Notes: a model not told the origin generated them from the letters alone. Positions 13,129 to 28,671 are shown, counted from the stretch's first letter. The stretch: DNA of 64,000 bases from Anoplolepis gracilipes (GCF_047496725.1 NC_132986.1:9012031-9076030), one strand, 5' to 3'. Numbers and translations are program-made.

Positions 13129-15743
13129 GAGTCTTTCCCTTCCCAAACCTTCCGGCAACGATTGCGCGAAATAGTGACAGCGCGACTCGGTGGTAGACTA
13201 TCGACTTACAGAATTATAACGAGACGAACGCGATGTCCCGATTCACGCAATAAATTTTATAATGTTAAAGCCGGTATCGAAATTCGATACAGCTTTAATA
13301 TCGACGGTTCGTGCAGCGAAGAATTATGCTGTTTAGTTAGTTCATCGTTAAACTTGATCGATACGTGCACCAGTCTTTTTTTTACACTCTCGCTTCTTTT
13401 TGCCCGGTGATTTTCTTGGGAATAACGAGTTAAATATGAGACTCGGAAAACATTTGTTTCGACCGTTCAACTCTGAATTATATCTCGACGTAGGGTCTTC
13501 TCTAATTACTTTTGCTCAAGAATTTCTTCGAGCTCCTTGTTTGCTTAAGTTGATTTTAAACAGTTTCCGTGGAAAGAGACAGAAACCTATAATTTTTTTG
13601 TTTTCTAATATATACGACATTTGATGAATCTAAAAATGCATACAAATATAAAATATATATTAAAATATGTACATTTCTTAAAATATATGGATTTATAAAA
13701 AAATTTATTATGGATTATAAATTGTTTAAAACGGGCTTTAGAATTTGTATAAGTTTCTATTGTAAAAGAGTTTTTGTTAACAATAGAATGATGCCATTGT
13801 ATAAAATTGGCAAAATTTTTAATTAATAGGAAAGCATAAAGTTATTAATATATATTAACTAATTGTTTTATTTAGAACATAAATTCAGATTAACTTTCAA
13901 ATATTACAACTTATTTATACTAATGAAATGAGCAAGTCGAGGAACGCTTCGGTTTCGCCAAACCCTCAGAGGCCGAAAAAATTAACTACTTTTCTGCAAA
14001 TTCACGATTGTTAATTAAATACAGAAATTATTTTTGCCCTACAAAACTTTGCCTATTTGAACACAAACGAATGTTTCAATAGAATTTAAAATACTATGAA
14101 TTTATGAAAAAAAAGTTTAAAGCAAGTAATGAAACTATTCTGTTGTAATTGTATTTTTAACATAGGCTTGTTTGAACATAGGCTATATTTAGAATAGAAT
14201 TATAAATAGTGTTTAAAAACATTGGTTTTAACTCAACGTTTTAAAAGTGGAAATTTATACTGAAGAACATATATCTAACAATTTATAATAAAATTTGTGG
14301 CGATAATAATAATTTTGCTATTATTAATTAAATATTGCTATTAAATATCAAAGACATTAAATACTAGGAAGTTGTTAAAAATATTAACTACAATTTATAT
14401 TAGGAATTTAATTTTTCTATTAGGAATTGAATTTTCTCCTCTTTAAAATTTACAAAAAACTTTTTTTTTGATAGTGTCAATCATGATGAAATTCAGTCGA
14501 AAAACGAAACACTAGCAGAACGTGCTATGAGTAGTAATCTGAATAAGTCGAGCATTATCAGAAACCGATCAAAGTTAAATCGAGCGACTCATACGGCGAG
14601 CAAGCAAGCAATCGATTAACATGCCCCCGTGCGAGTTTTATCGCAAATTTTCTCCCTCTGATCAGTCGAGACTTTAAAGTACAATAGAATTTAATCGATT
14701 CGATTCGTGAGGGAAAGTTGGAATTCCTATACGACGAAATAGTGATCATCGTAATGTTAATTCTTAGTGCATCTGCATATTTTCTTATTTCATAATGTTT
14801 CGCAAAATAAATTACATAAATTGCAGTTTTACTAATAATTAAATAAAATAATAATAATTCATAATAAAACAATACTCAACAATCTTGTTCACATATTTAT
14901 ATTTTTTTAGTTTATAAACAATGCTAAAAGTTATAAACCAGAATGTTATAAACCAGACATTATAAATTGTTGAAATTATAATGCGTTCCGAATGAATATA
15001 ACATATTACATTTAACGGTCTTATTTATAATTCTACTATTTTCATGTTATGTCAGTATATTTTGTAAGGCTTGCATCAAACGGTGCGTTTTTTTAATTGT
15101 TTAACAAAACAAAAAATTTTAATTATTAACAATTATTTATTTTTACAAAAAGATTCAAACATAGTCTGTGATTTAATTGCAAATAATGACTGCGATGGAA
15201 ATTGCATTTTAATAATTATTTGACTAGATAACGCAGATATAGTAAACAGAATTGGAAAGGAAACTGTGAATTTGATAATATAATATGATGGAAATACTTG
15301 TATTATTTACGTTATATTGGTAAATGCATCCGTATGTTCGCCGATTATTAATTAGTTTAAATTGTAATTTATCGTGATAATTAATAAACCACAATCGAAG
15401 TTTCAATATTACTTTAATTATATATCAATCTATTATATTTAATTGCTAGTAAATTAGATTTTCGCCATAATCGACGTGATTGATCACTCTGGTTGTTTAT
15501 TTCATTTAACAAATTAAATTAATTTTCTTGCCTCTGCGAACTTTATAAACGACAACATGCAACATAATTGCATAGCATGTTGTTGTGTTAATTAGCTCTT
15601 GGATTACGTTGATACACAAAATCACAGAAGTTGTCAGCACAGCACTTGAACTACAAATTAAAGCACTCTCTAAGGACCTAAGAATCTGCAACGTATCTGA
15701 CAAGCACGAAATCAAAACAAATTACTGCGATGAATATATGTAC

Positions 15744-15791
15744 AATTGCAAATGTATATAAAATATAAATTGCAAATGTATATAAAATATA
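15744..15791. repeat. Two perfect copies of a 24-bp unit
   Basis: The 24-base unit starting AATTGCAAATGTATATAAAA occurs twice head to tail without mismatch, a recent local tandem duplication. Confidence 0.95.
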
Positions 15792-18700
15792 AATTTGTAT
15801 AGGTAATATTCATATAATTACACACAATAAATATAATCGTGTTTTATGTGTAAAATTATTGTGGAAAACGTATAAATGAGGAAGAAAATTATTAAAATTA
15901 TATAAGTCTACAAAAATATATAAATATGTATCACACATAGTGGCAAATTATTTTAATTTCCACTTTTTTTTTGTATTTGTCATCGTGCGTCAGAATAAGA
16001 AAATTATAGCGATCCGCGTGGGAAATGCCATCGAATAGATATCCAATACACGCTCGCGCACGTGAAATAAACTTTCCGTTGCCAGTGGAATAGACTCGTT
16101 TAAGGCTAGACTTGGTAGATACAATTAAAACGAAATCGTCTGGTGTAAACGTGTTTTCGTGCAAAATAAGCGACGGTGCAATCTGAGACTACCGGCGGAA
16201 ATTCGCAATCAATTTATGTTTGTTTACTACCTTACTAGTCCCATTGCGGGGTGAGTAAGTAATTTACAGAGTAATTCAAAAACGGAAGTATCCTAACTAT
16301 TCACTAAGGATATTTTTCGTTAAATTTTAATAATAAATAGTAATAAAATGTTTTTATTAAAAAGATATTTCTTTTGATTTAAAAATTTGAGAATTTAAGA
16401 CGATCACGCATGGGAAAAGGTAAGGAAAAAGGCCAACAATCTGCTCGCATTAAAGTAATTTTATTTATATAATTTTCTATTGGCTTTTATATATTTTTTT
16501 TTTAGTTAAAATTCTGTCACTGTATATTTGCACTTGTGTGCATTTATTGCAAAAAAATTGGACGACCTTGTGTGTCTATAAAGTTATTATCTCATAGTAA
16601 AGGAAATCTTATTATACTCTACTCCACGTTTTGAGATGTTCAGTTATTATTATAGCTTTTACTCCAGCAGTTAGTGTAAGTTGGAGAATTCGAGTGATCT
16701 TCGGTGTATCTTGTAAAAGCAACGCGTTAAATGTAAATAGTAGACAATACTACTCGATTCGTCTAAATAAGAGTACATTTCAACAATATACTATGTTACT
16801 TCTGTGAATAACTCTCTTATCATTCAAAAATTACATCGAACAGACAATGGCGGTCAAGCGCAGCGTGCTTGGAATAACTATCACGAAACTGTAGTTAAAT
16901 CCGCAAAGTGCTGAATGTAACTCGCACTAATTAGATTAAAGTCAACCACATGCACACGCGCGATTTAATTTGTTTTCCAATTCGCAATTTGATGTCGAGA
17001 ATATTAGCCGGCGCCATTTCGCGCCGCACGACGAATAAATTCAAGGCAGTCGTTGCAATTCCACGTTAAACATTAATCCTCTTACAATGGCTCCCCGCAC
17101 TGTTTATTCGCGTCAGAAACAGACTAATAGATAAATTAATCTAAATCTAAAAGAATCTGTAATTAATTAGAATTATCTCAACGCAGTGATTGCGCTTTAT
17201 TTTAGAAAAATGCGACATATAAAAATTATCATGTTTTTTTTTCTTGAAATAATACTCTTTAATTTTACTTTGAAATGTATACTTAAGATATTTTTTCGCA
17301 AAGTAATGATATTTTACGTTTCTCGAAGTTAATGATGTTGTATTTTCCGCACGTTACATTTTCTGAAGTTAAAGAAACGAGGCATTTAACTTTCTAACTA
17401 TGTTTCAACTATGATATTCAAAATTCTACGGCGCAGAGAGATTTACGTATACGACAGTTAAAACATTCATTTCTTAGATGCATCTTACGGATGTTGACTT
17501 TAGACAAAGTTCAGTCTTGTTTGATGAACGCTCTCATTCTGAAAGATGGCAATGCAATGTCTATACATCTATATTACACAGCAGTATATCTCGAAACAAA
17601 AGACACTTTTTTAAAATTAATTATATGTTATTTGTACAAGTCAAACATTCCAGAATTTTTAATTATCTCATTTTATTAATCAGAGTTTGTTTTTTTTTTT
17701 TATTTATTTAAATCAATTTTTCTATAAATGGAATATTGACTTAAAAATCTTTTGAAAAATCTGTAAAATTACAAAATTGATTAAATATTTTGATTAAATG
17801 TATTAACAATTTTATAATATTTCAATGATATAGTGCAACGAAAAAAGAACAATTATATAAAATTGAATGTTATGATTTTTATTATTATTGCAAAAATACA
17901 CAGAAAAAAATATATATATTTCTAAAATAATATTTTAAATTTTCAACAAACATTTAATATCAATGAAGTAAGTTATTGTATATAAATTTTTTAAAAATAT
18001 CCTGCATGATATATATTCAAAATAGTGGAAACATAAAAACGCTGCGCAGATATCATGCAACATCGTATTTATCGGATTGCATCATATTGAATAGTGTTTC
18101 ACAGTTCACGTTGCATTCTACTTTATAAGCTGTTATCGAAACTAAAATGTTATTGAAGCAGCCGATATGGCGACAATACCTATACTCAAGCCTATACTGT
18201 ACGAATGGAAGCTTTTAATATTCTTGCTTGAATTGCAATCTGTCGTTTGATTTTAACGAACATTTTATTGCTTGCAAGTTTGTCAAGTTTTATAACGAAA
18301 ATTGAGAAAAGCGTCTAGTAAGGAGATATCTTTCATCTGAATATATTTTATAAATTTGCCAGTTGATTAGATCACATTTTTTATTTTTTATTAGATCATA
18401 TTGAGTGCATAAAAATATTAAATAACTTTTGTATTGAATATTAATATTAATCTTCTCGCAAAAATTCCTTAACGAATTAGAAAAAGATATAATTAGCGCA
18501 AAGGAATATTTACAGAATGGAGTTAAAAACAAATTTTACCAAAAAAAAACTGCGCAGATAACTGTGTGAAACATTACTTTAAGTATATTGTAAACAACGA
18601 CTGAATGTTGCAAACAGAGTCGAAAACTAAGAATTCCGCTAATATTAAAAAAAAAAATAGTATGACTCCCCAGATACATTTCTTCAATAGTACATGCACC

Positions 18701-20390
18701 AATACGTAAACGATCCATTTCTCTGAAATTAGGTCACCCGTAACACTTCCTTGGCCGCGACCATGTCGCGACCTTTCTCGTACTATTATCCTACATCGCT
18801 ATTATGCATTTTCCTCCTAGGAATATTTTTAAAATATATTCCTTCCTGTCTGTTCTTAATTTTTGCACAAGATGTTAAATTTCTTTTATTAACCCCTTCC
18901 ATTGGATTTCCAGAATATTTTTAGAATTTACTTTATATACAAGGCATAAAAGTTCAAAAGTACAAACATTTCTTTTGCATACCTTATTGATGTTGTACGA
19001 TGAAATTACGTATGACATCAATTATAAATAATGGGCTATCATGTATGCAGGACATTTTCTTCGATCAACAAATGCAATGGTACCTTGCAAGATGGTATAT
19101 ATTACGTAATGCATTTCTCATCTTTCAAATTGCGTTTCAATAATGTCAAACAACGTTGTAACTATTGAAATTACATTTCATTATGTTGGTAAGCAAATAA
19201 TCACGTTAAGTGATCGATACATGTTAAATGATTGTGTGTAGAATTAGATTCAGTAGCACATGCAAGCAATTAATATTTACAGTAAAAGATGTAATACAGA
19301 ATCCGTGTGGATTATGTAATACAATCATTGTACGTACATACATACTTCCATAATCAGATTATATGATCAGGATGCTCTGAAATTCTCGAAATTTGTAACA
19401 ACAATATCACAGTTTATGTAAATTAGAGTTTAATATCTTTTTTAATAAAAATAATGTAGAATTTGTAAATTTATGCTATTCTAATTGAATTTATTTCAAT
19501 ACATTTACATGTGTATGAAATATGCTATTATATCGTTTATTGTTCCAAATATCCACAGCTTCGCCTGAATAATATTGTTTTTCTGTTCACGAATTCGTGA
19601 ATTTATTTCAAGGATAATTTGTAAATTTAATAGATCAAATTTTATTCATTGCCAAATATTACTTGTAAGCGTATATAAATGCATACAATTTTAAATTTAA
19701 ATTCCCTCTATGTCCATAACAATGTCAGAAACTAGTAAATTGCAGTCTTCATATGCAGTTGTATAAAGGTTTTGAAGTTTCAATTAAACTAGTACTTGTC
19801 ATTTTTTTGTTTTTTATCGACATATTCCCTCCGAGAATTTTCTGCGAAATTTCCTTTTATTAATTTTTTTGGCTTTACGATTAAATAGCACGCATGCATA
19901 CAGTATTATTCTTATTAAAATGTATTTTAATATAAAATGATAATCTTTTATTCTCTCTTTTGTACATTCCTGACTTTATTTAATGTCAAAATATTTTATT
20001 CAATATTAAATATCAGTTTCTTATTAAACTCTTAATAAAAAAAAGTTTCCTATTGAATTTTTATTATTTATAAAATATTTATCAAATAGATTTCCGTTTT
20101 TAATATAACAGATTTTTTATTAGTTAAAAATCATAAATTATGAATAAAATGTCAATATCATTTTGTTTCAATAAAACTTATAAAAATTTTCTGATTTTTT
20201 TAATAAGGAAACAATTTATTGCACCTTTGGTTGCTAAATTTCAGAAGATTGATAGCTTTTTCTTCTTTGACTTCTTCTTCGAAGAGATTTGTTCCGCGCA
20301 ATTTTTTTATCGTAAAATTTTTCATAGGTATTTATTATAAAGAAATAAGTATTGATACGATAAATATATAATTTCTCTCATAAAATTAAT

Positions 20391-20413
<23 letters not shown>
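20391..20413. repeat. (TA)n microsatellite
   Basis: A short TA tract in AT-rich DNA, continuing into imperfect TTTATA repeats. Confidence 0.9.
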
Positions 20414-20421
<8 letters not shown>

Positions 20422-20454
20422 TTATCTTTTTTAATTTTATTTACCAACTTTTAT

Positions 20455-20604
20455 TTATTTACTCAGTATTGTAGGATTAATCCCCGTAAATACGTACATC
20501 AAGTGATCTAGTCTGAGTATCGCATCGGTGCTTTCTTTGATAAAACGTACCAAAGACTTGCTTCCGGTAACATTCCAGGTCAGACAGTTTGGAGCCAAGA
20601 CTTT
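20455..20604 (-). CDS. Candidate 3'-terminal coding exon, 49 residues
   Basis: Seen on the minus strand: after a TAG acceptor-like site a frame of 49 codons runs KVLAPNCLTWNVTG, then SLVRFIKESTDAILRLDHL, and ends TGINPTILSK before TAA. An AATAAA overlaps the next bases. The amphipathic pattern looks protein-like and the local GC content is raised. A rival reading uses a better acceptor (CCATTTCAG, about 20630) and a different frame that also stays open for about 50 codons. I cannot decide between them, found no upstream exon, and recognise no family. Confidence 0.27.
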   Translation of the reverse strand, partial: KVLAPNCLTWNVTGSKSLVRFIKESTDAILRLDHLMYVFTGINPTILSK

Positions 20605-21702
20605 CTATCGCAAAGCTTCTACTCTTATTGTTAATCTGAAATGGGATCCCTTTAGAGAAAGATTAGAATGCGAATTTAGAATTTAGATGAAAATTATATC
20701 CTTCTTTTTGACAGACATTGTCAATTGTGAGTTACAAATAGTGGCATAAAGTTATTTTTTCAACTTTTACTTGCGAACTTTTTGTGACGCAAAATATGCA
20801 TTTTTAACATTTTTATATAAATTCAGCGCTATCAGTGTGTGCTCTTCATTTACATTTAAAAATTTTAACGTCAAATTTTATTTCTTTTCAATGCGCGTAA
20901 AATAGAAAAGAAAATAAAGTGGCACAAATATTAGTCTCTCTCTCTTTCTATTATATTAATTTTAATTATATATTATATTTTTTAAATAGAAAGATGTTTA
21001 TGGTCTTTTTTTATCTGCAAACTTTTTTTGAGAAAATATATTGTATGAAATCAGCAAATTTGTCATAAATATTCCTTATTTACAAATATATAAAAATTTA
21101 TATTTTATACATTTCTTGGTTTTGATTTCTCGCTAAGAATATGGAATATTCAAGGCTGATATTTATATATAAGTTTGTGATATGATATATTCCATTCGAA
21201 AATGATGTTCTATGTTAAAAAAAAAAAAATCAAATAAAACTTGAAAACGATATGCAGAATTTCGAAACATGCGCTAGATAAAAATATTATTTCTATTGGT
21301 TTTATCTACGGTTTCTGAATTCGTCACTAACATTAAAGCGATTGTAGTTTGTATAGACGATGGCACCGCGTGGTATGAAAAGAACATCATGCAAAATAAT
21401 ACAAAACTCCCGACACGGCGTCGCCGTCAAGTTTTCTCTGGCGACGGAATAAATCCTGGTAAAATATGCAAGTGGCGTGTACCGCCCCCGACATTCTGGC
21501 ACAAAAATGACGTGCGATAATTACACAAAGATACACCGCGTGCTCTCTTGCAGTTAGTAAAATTATATAAACTACAAAGTTTCATATTGCACCATGCACT
21601 AAATAGAGAAACTTTTGTCAGTTAATCTTCATGAAGTTGTGAAAAAATTGTGGTTCTACAAACTGTTTATAAAATTCTGCTGTTGTATAAATAAATTTTA
21701 TA

Positions 21703-21706
<4 letters not shown>

Positions 21707-21742
<36 letters not shown>
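21707..21742. repeat. (TA)n microsatellite
   Basis: A TA tract of about 36 bases flanked by TATTTATA variants. Confidence 0.95.
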
Positions 21743-21747
<5 letters not shown>

Positions 21748-21878
21748 TTAAAAAAGTTTTAAATGTAAATGTTACATATTAACATTTAACAGATGTTAAA
21801 TTTATGCTAAATATAACATAAATTTAATACTATTTTTTTTTCAAATTAAAGCAACAATTAAAATAAGTTCCACAAACC

Positions 21879-21904
21879 GAGAGAGAGAGAGAGAGAGAGA
21901 GAGA
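21879..21904. repeat. (GA)n microsatellite
   Basis: A clean GA tract about 140 bases downstream of a TA tract. Confidence 0.95.
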
Positions 21905-24900
21905 TAAAAATACAAGATTATTTATATTTTATATCTATATTCTAGATTTTTTATATTCTATTTACATTCTATACATATAGGGTATGAGTTAATATAATAT
22001 TTTTTTAGTCTCTACAATATTTTTGGATCTTAAATTTGCATCTACCTCTAAACTCTACTAAAAAGAGTAAATTAATTTTTATGAAAAATTAATCTTTTCT
22101 CAGAGTTAATTGAATATAATCAGGTAACTGAAGTAGCTTTTTACGATAGCAAAACACGAAATCGATCGTTCGAAACAACGACTATACAAAGCCGGAGGAA
22201 TAAATCGCAGGATAACAATGTCCGTCCAGCGAGGAACTGTGTGGTCGGATTCGCAGGATTCTTTTTTCTTTTTCTTTCTTTTGTTTTGCATGAATGTCGA
22301 TGCACACAGAAGATTAATTGTTCGGTGTAGCGGATGACCTACCCTTTGTCCAGCTCACACTTTTACGTTAAAGGAAAATCTTCATTGTGGTACACCACTG
22401 ACTTATAATACGCTGCTGTCCGTTATTACAGCGAAATTATTAAAGCGGTTTCGAAAAAAACCATTTGAAAATTCAACAGAAAATTTGCAACTTGAAAGAG
22501 GCTTCAGTAGGCCATGGTGTGTGAAAAATAACACGCTCTTTGATGTTTGCAATTATTCACAAAGGATTTATTAGTCGTAAAAGATTATTTTTGAATTTTT
22601 CAAATGCATTATTTTATAAAAGAAAATTATTTAATATTGTTATTAAAAAATATAATTTTTTTATTTTTACAAATTGAGTTAATTAAAATTAATAAAGGAA
22701 AAAGAATCTAGATTAAAATAAAAGTAATTATAATGAAGATAGGAGAGAGAAACGTGAAAAAACTCCACAAAATTTTTATTTTTTACAGAGAATATTATAT
22801 TCCGTGATTTATTTTATATTTATTGCGTTGCAAAATGTTTTAACATATATTTATACCTTATAGATTAAAATATGTAATTTTGTTTAATTTTTTTTTTTCA
22901 TTATTGACATAAGGTTCTGATAAATCCAATTGGGTGTTCACTTGATTATTGGTGCAATATTTAATCGAGATCCTGTAGATAAAATTGCTTCGTAGCATCT
23001 TCTAAAGATCAACAAAGAGAGGAACTTTTAATGATGGGTTTCACGTTGGTCAAGTTTAATTCGAGCACGTGGCAATTGCGAATAAAAATTGCTGCACTGT
23101 AAAACCAGAGGGAACAAATTGCACTTGACTTTAGAAATTTTTATCAAGCACAACTTTCTTTCTCATCAGATATTGTATGAGATATCACCTATTATCAAAA
23201 AATTAATATTGCAAAAAAATAATATGAACTTAATATAGTATAAATACAAATCTATTTTTTAATGTATTTAAAGTACATATAACGCAAAGTAATTTTTACA
23301 ATTTATCTAAAGAAAGAGATATTGCTTATTGTTAGAACTTTAAAATTCTATGTTCGTTTTCAAGAACCATTTGTTTTAATAATCGAAGTACAGTGAGTTT
23401 CTTTACTGAAATTGTTACACAGTTTGCCTTATTTCTCGATTTCTCGCACTTTGCTAGTTGCATGCAAATGCAGTTAAAGTACTCTAATGCACTAATTTGT
23501 CGACAGAAATTTCTTCGTCAGCGTAATATCTAGCCTTTTCAACCTTCAGATATTACACAGCGTATTTGTCGTAAAAAATAATTGAATCGTAAAAAAAGTA
23601 TAATGTAATACATAAATTTTTCGCTATAAAAAGTAATAAAAGTTTTACAGACATCTTTTTACTCTTAAAATTTTAGATGAGGCTTGTTTTTCTCCAAAGA
23701 ATAATCGATACACAATAAATTTCTTTGTTAAAATTTTTATATGTATACAATTTATTTTGCTCAATTTCTCGCGGTATTTCTTGCTTGGAAATGCAATTTA
23801 AAGCATTAACGGCGTTATAAAATCGATGATGATTATCGTCTTTTTCGTATCACAATATAACGTTCGGCGCGAATGATACATTTGTTTAATATACAGTGAC
23901 AATCGAAAACATCTCACAGAAACTGAAATTTATTTCAACAACATTGATGAAAGGCAGTTATTAAGTTCGTTAAAAGGTTTGTTAGATATTTCATTACTTT
24001 TAAGTTAAAAAAAATAAAGTTAGAAGTCTATAATTTACTCAACTGTCTTACAAGCGTGTAAACGTCCGCGTTGTTATTTATAACCGCTGTACATCGTGAA
24101 TTTTATATCTTTATGCTTGTTAATAACGCTTATTTCAAATAGCGCGCAATGATAGAAAAATAATTGAAACAATTATGACAATAACTTAACACTAAGTCTT
24201 AATAAATAATATTTATCGATAATGAAAAATATAGCTATAATTCTAATTAAAAATTGTTATATACTTATAATTAAAAATTCTTATTATATAGTTATAGCAT
24301 ATAATTTCTAATTCTTTAAATATCAAATATATAAGATACAATCTATCAAATTCAAAAGTTATAAGAAATAATTTCTCAAAAATTTTAGTCAGGCCAAATT
24401 AACTTTAATTTTGATAAAAGTTTATTTAACGAAATCTTTGGAAAATAAAGAAACATTATATATTATTTAACTTGAAACTTTTTCATATTAATTGATATAA
24501 TATTATTTTAAATCTTCTATAACAATCTTTCTATCTGTAGAAAGAAATTATTTATATTGCTGATTGCAATTTATTTAAAAACGTTTGAAAAGTAATACCG
24601 TTTTTTGTAGTCTTAGTGATAAAAATACTTTTTGCAATAACTTTTTTAACGTGTTTGAGGTCGCAAATTGATGGACATTTCCGATACTGGTGTGTAAAAT
24701 TAGCAAATGTCACGAATCGCACTAGCAATTTATTTTTTTCAGCGTATCCATGATCTCTACTGCGATTTATTCTCGTTTATTGGCCGCTACCCAATTCATT
24801 TTTCTGTTCTCGACGTGCTTTTAACAAGTACGAAGCGGAAAGGATGTACGGTAAATTGGTGGCATTTTGTGACTCCAGTATCTCTATAATGGCATCCAAG

Positions 24901-26340
24901 AAAATAAATTTGAATTGAAGAGACCGTCTGCGATAAATATAATTTTGCATTAAATAGAAAGTAAGTGGTTCAGAATATTTTTATCGTTGCTCTCCAGCTG
25001 ACAAAAACTAGCACTCGTTTTTCCCGAATTTTCCATGACGTAAATTTTCATAAATCTCAATCATGTTTTTTCGTGCACGATCCTTTTTACAAGTTAGTTT
25101 CCAAAGATTTCTTATTTAAGAAGTTAATTCTCTTTCACGTGAAAAAAAAATCTCTTTTAAAAAGTTTATTCATTATATATTATATAAAACAAAATCTTAT
25201 AAAATTACATTTTTTTTTTTACATTCTTAAAGTTTTGTAATCAAGATATTCTCTCGCATATATTACTAGCATTTAATGTTTAAACGTTTGTTTTACTTTC
25301 ACGTACGACATACGCGTACGGCAATTTTACAGTAACGGCAATTACTTCCCAAAGGAAATCGCTCGAGCTATTCTCTTTTTTATCCGAGAAAAGTTTCCTA
25401 CGAGATACGAATAATAAGGACAATCTGGAAATTAATTTCTTGAGAAAATTGTGAAGATTCAAAGTTTTGATTCTGTACAAGATATAAATTAAATAATTGT
25501 TTTTGAATTTAACTTTGCTTTCTATTGATATTAAATATTCGACAATGAGGATACACATTACATAAAAATGTATACGTATACACATACATATAAACGTATA
25601 CGTATATTACATACGTATATTTACAAGTAGTATTCTCGAATATTCAATGTTTTTAGCGACAAATGAAATTCATGCACAAGTAAGAAATTTAGATAAGAAA
25701 TGTATACGTAATATAAATACATATATGCGTATGTGTAATTGACGAATATAAACACGCAAAATTGTTTTTCCGTATATTATCGATTTAGAATTCATCCCAG
25801 GAAAAGATGCAAATATATTGGTTTCAGTCGAATTCCCTTTGTGTTAATTTATTTCGAATTTTTCTTCTTTTAAAATTTATTCTACTGTTTAATTTTATTT
25901 TCTTTGATAGATTGTATTCGATTATATAACGTTCTCAATCTATAATAGCCATATGAAGTATCTTTCTTTGCGTCATATGACGTGAGATCGCAAGAAATTC
26001 ATTCATGCTTGAAAGCTACTTGAAAGTGGCCAGAAACTTGAAATGTGAGCTTGAAAAGGCGACCGAGCATACAAGAGAATACTTAAGAGGAGTATTTTAT
26101 TTCCAAGAAGAGAACGATGACGTCAGGTTAGCTGTCACTTGATACATTTACCATATTAATTATTTACCTGGTCATAAAGTTATGTGCAATTTTTGTTGAA
26201 CGTAATCCGATTCCTGCTGCAATTGAGTATACTTTCTGTTAAATTTTAAAAAATTACAAGATGCTATAGAGAAAAGTTCTATTCTAGATTGGAACTAAAT
26301 TTTAAAACATTAAATTTTATTTTATTACATATATCTTTGT

Positions 26341-26367
<27 letters not shown>
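26341..26367. repeat. (TC)n microsatellite
   Basis: A TC tract of about 27 bases running into a short T run. Confidence 0.95.
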
Positions 26368-26372
<5 letters not shown>

Positions 26373-28671
26373 AAATATATCCTAGCACAATTTTGAGGGA
26401 ACTTTAATCGTCAATGTTATATTTATCTTTTTTATCAAGTTATAAAATTTATCATGTTATAGTAGATTACGCGAAACCTATTTTACACTATGTGTCATAG
26501 AGTTTCACGCTTATCTTCGCATGCAAATGTATGTGCCTGTATGAAAGTTTTGTCATGATAAGCAACATTCTTCAAGCACGTGTTTCATCCCCACGTGGAC
26601 TATCAAGATGATAACTCGCGTCAATAATCGGATGAGTGACTGAAGAAGGTCGTACAATTGATAGATGAACCGTGTGGACTATCATATCGTAATAAAAAGT
26701 TTGAAAAATTATATTCTCTGCACTTGATAATCTCTACTATTGCTTGTGAATGACTAAAGTCTTCATTTTTCTTATAAACTTTATTAAAATTATTATCCCA
26801 TGATAATACATGCATTTCACTATGATAAATATTACTAATGAATGGTTTGTTAAAAAATAGAATTAAAATTTATTTGTTTATCTAAATTATATTATACATG
26901 TCATATTTTTCAGGAAATTTTGACACAGTTTTTTTTTTATATATTTTTTTTGATATTGTAAATTAATTGATATTGCATATCGAATAATTCCGGTAAATTT
27001 ATTTTAATTTGATTTTAAATTGATAATTAATTATATAAAGATGGTTAATAATATAAATATTTTATATTTATGTAAGATAATGGTATTAATTATTTATAAA
27101 ATATAGTGCGGCTAATAATAAACATTTCTTTAAGGTCAAATTGTTAACAAAATTATGTGTGCAATTTATATGAAAGAAAAATCGTATGTCACTTTGAAGT
27201 CATATCAACTTCCACAAATTGTCAGGACAATTAAATATCCCCGTGAGCTAAAAGCTTTTCTATTAAGCGCAGTTCTCTTCGTAAGCTTGTGACTATAACT
27301 GATCTCACAGAGGAATGGCTTTCAATTTTATGTTTCAAAAGATTAATATTTCACCCAGGCTTTTTTTACTGACACATATATGTACGCATATCTTACAATA
27401 TATAATGAAATTATTTCCTCTTATGCCGAGCATAAGTTGTATTCACAGACCTGAAAATTAATAAATTAAATCCTCATGTTATTACGTGAATCATTCGGAT
27501 TTTCGTATGTGAACGGGCAGGATCTTTGATGTAGCATCGCCGTCCAAAATTGCGGTCAAAGGGATTAAATCAAAGATAACGTAAGCGTTGGGCTTTGATT
27601 AAGAAATATATTGAGCACTGCGGGAATTTGTATCTGTTCTATCAAAATCCTTTGATAGAAAGCGTTAAAATTCAGAAAAGGAGCGACACAGTTCTTTTCT
27701 CAGTTGGAAATTCTCGTAAAACTATATTTTTGTTAGAATCAGTCAATCAGTTCTTTCGTGCGTAACGCTAGCTCTTTGTGGCGTTATTACCGCCATTGTT
27801 GAGTAATAAATTTATTCAAATTTGAAACAGAGGAATTGAGAGAAAGAGAAAGAGATAAACGCAATTCTAAATTGTTTCTCTTGCTTTTATAAAATATACT
27901 TTTGTTTAAATTAATGTTACACTTATAATTGAAGTTTAAAATTCAAAATTTGATAAATTATGTAGTTTATACGTATTCCTTTTGAATTAATAATTTTTAA
28001 ATATTTATATGAAAAATTTAATAATAAACGTTTTGCCAAACAAAACGTTGTCAAATATGACTTTTGGCATATATCAAAAAGATGAAATAAAAAATATTTA
28101 TAATACATAGATAAAAACTATCGTAATTCAGTGTAATGTGATACATTATTCGTTAGACTATTTGCTTTAAATAGTATAAAAATTTAATTTCTCGCACAGT
28201 GTAATCGCCACTCGTTTGACATTAGACTATAAACTCCAAGAACTTTACTTTAAAGACTCGTTAAGAAAAATAGGTCAAACCGAGACAAAGGTTACGACGT
28301 CGATCATATATCTCGAAATTTACCCAACATTCTTTCTAAGTTCTCACTTACGTGTCGATTTAAGTGATTAAAGCCTAATTTTACCGAACAATGGCAATTT
28401 AATTTCACGCCAAGTTAATATTTCAAATAAAATTTCAGTTTTTAATGATAGAGTTAGAAATAAAGATACAGACAAAAAATTTGGTGTAAGTAATTAATAT
28501 AATTAATATAAGTGAGAGAATAAAACCAATTGCGTAATAATAAATTATTTATTATTAGTATAAATACGTATTATATTAACTTTTAAGTAATGTGAAAAAA
28601 ATAATATAATTGATAATAAGAATATCACAGATCACTTTTTTTAAGAAATTTTTTAGTACTTTTTTGCGGAT

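Larger units (their letters stand above)
13129..20454. other. AT-rich non-coding DNA, no gene recognised
   Basis: No supportable gene. The best of the weak candidates is a minus-strand frame at 15931-16164 (containing TPDDFVLIVSTKSS and RARACIGYLFDGIS) that follows a CTCAG acceptor-like site but has no recognisable family. Other short frames at 14558-14872, 15506-15715, 17478-17711 and 18536-18718 are low-complexity or AT-driven. A strong donor match (GCGGG|GTGAGTAAG) sits at about 16250 on the plus strand with no convincing exon before it. Confidence 0.5.
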
